Below, in pieces: positions 5,820 to 5,987 of a stretch of DNA of 5,987 nucleotides. The translations under genes were made by a program, and so were the position numbers. The notes below the pieces were generated by a model, which worked only from the letters and a program-made list of their open reading frames with translations, ran no database searches and had not been told where the DNA came from. The DNA comes from an uncultured Acidobacteriota bacterium (lineage in GTDB: Bacteria > Acidobacteriota > Vicinamibacteria > Vicinamibacterales > SCN-69-37): NCBI GenBank assembly GCA_937880585.1, contig CALFMR010000109.1, positions 1-5,987 of the forward strand, in the 5' to 3' direction. Within the stretch, counting starts at the first letter, position 1, and each line of letters opens with the position of its first letter.

Positions 5820-5987
5820 GCAAATGCCTCCAGGATGCGATCGGGCAGCCGGCAGGGGCGGCCGTCGCGGCCGACCGCGGCGTGCGACGTTCGGCCCGTC
5901 GCAATGGCGCCCGTCTGGCCCTTGACCGTGATCTCGTAACTGAACTCCATCCGCGCCGGCGACGCGACCCGCGCCGTCGCCGCGATA
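5816..5987 (-). CDS. Acyl-CoA thioesterase, hotdog fold (C-terminal 56 residues; 5' end beyond the window)
   Basis: I translated this by hand from the right edge: the frame starting at 5986 is open to the TGA at 5816-5818. Its 56 residues include RMEFSYEITVKGQTGAIATG, then a TSHAAVGRDGRPCRLPDRI segment. This is the last two strands and tail of 4-hydroxybenzoyl-CoA thioesterase/YbgC-type proteins: an R-M-x-F-x-Y-x-I strand, a G-x-T-x-H strand, and a closing G-R-P-x-R-L-P element. Such enzymes hydrolyse acyl-CoA thioesters in the cytosol. The catalytic Asp near the N-terminus is outside the window, so activity and exact subgroup are unknown. Its stop overlaps the epimerase start by ATGA, and its last codons hold the epimerase ribosome binding site. 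Confidence 0.8.
   Translation of the reverse strand, partial: IAATARVASPARMEFSYEITVKGQTGAIATGRTSHAAVGRDGRPCRLPDRILEAFA

Noticed and set aside
4668..5939. 423-residue open frame on the plus strand, antisense to bamD and the epimerase
   Set aside because: It covers two well-supported genes and their junction on the other strand, has low-complexity composition and no motif.

Overview
The window is a 6 kb piece of a GC-rich chromosome from a diderm (Gram-negative type) bacterium: it encodes a BamD-like outer-membrane assembly lipoprotein and sugar-nucleotide enzymes for surface polysaccharide. Gene order and the style of the proteins would suit an environmental lineage such as Acidobacteriota (Vicinamibacteria-like) or a deep Proteobacterium, but that placement is only an impression; no marker here fixes the taxon.

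Left edge (1-784): the N-terminal 189 residues of a P4-type tyrosine integrase (DUF4102 arm-binding domain plus core-binding domain) run leftwards off the window. Its upstream region is 216 bp long and contains no gene. It holds a cluster of 9-12 bp direct and inverted repeats that abut the integrase start codon, a possible sigma70-type promoter, a 14-bp perfect palindrome and three 10-bp tandem repeats. Next comes an intact tRNA-Gly(CCC), whose 3' end faces the integrase. This is the classic layout of a mobile element integrated at a tRNA 3' end; the element's cargo lies outside the window, to the left.

Middle (910-3352, minus strand): two genes 25 bp apart, a nucleotidyltransferase with a C-terminal hexapeptide beta-helix followed by a phosphomannomutase/phosphoglucomutase. 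Together they would convert a hexose-6-phosphate to the 1-phosphate and then to an NDP-sugar, most likely GDP-mannose.

Right part (3406-5987): pgsA (phosphatidylglycerophosphate synthase) is read on the plus strand, divergent from the nucleotidyltransferase. Its GTG start sits in the loop of a perfect 9-bp hairpin. It converges on a minus-strand group: the end of a hotdog-fold acyl-CoA thioesterase, a UDP-sugar 4-epimerase that overlaps it by ATGA, and then bamD. The last bases of pgsA and bamD overlap by 11 bp tail to tail.

The core genes look like ordinary envelope housekeeping. The unusual material is the integrase/tRNA junction and the pgsA start hairpin. I see no complete undescribed system in these 6 kb; if there is one, it is probably in the element beyond position 1.
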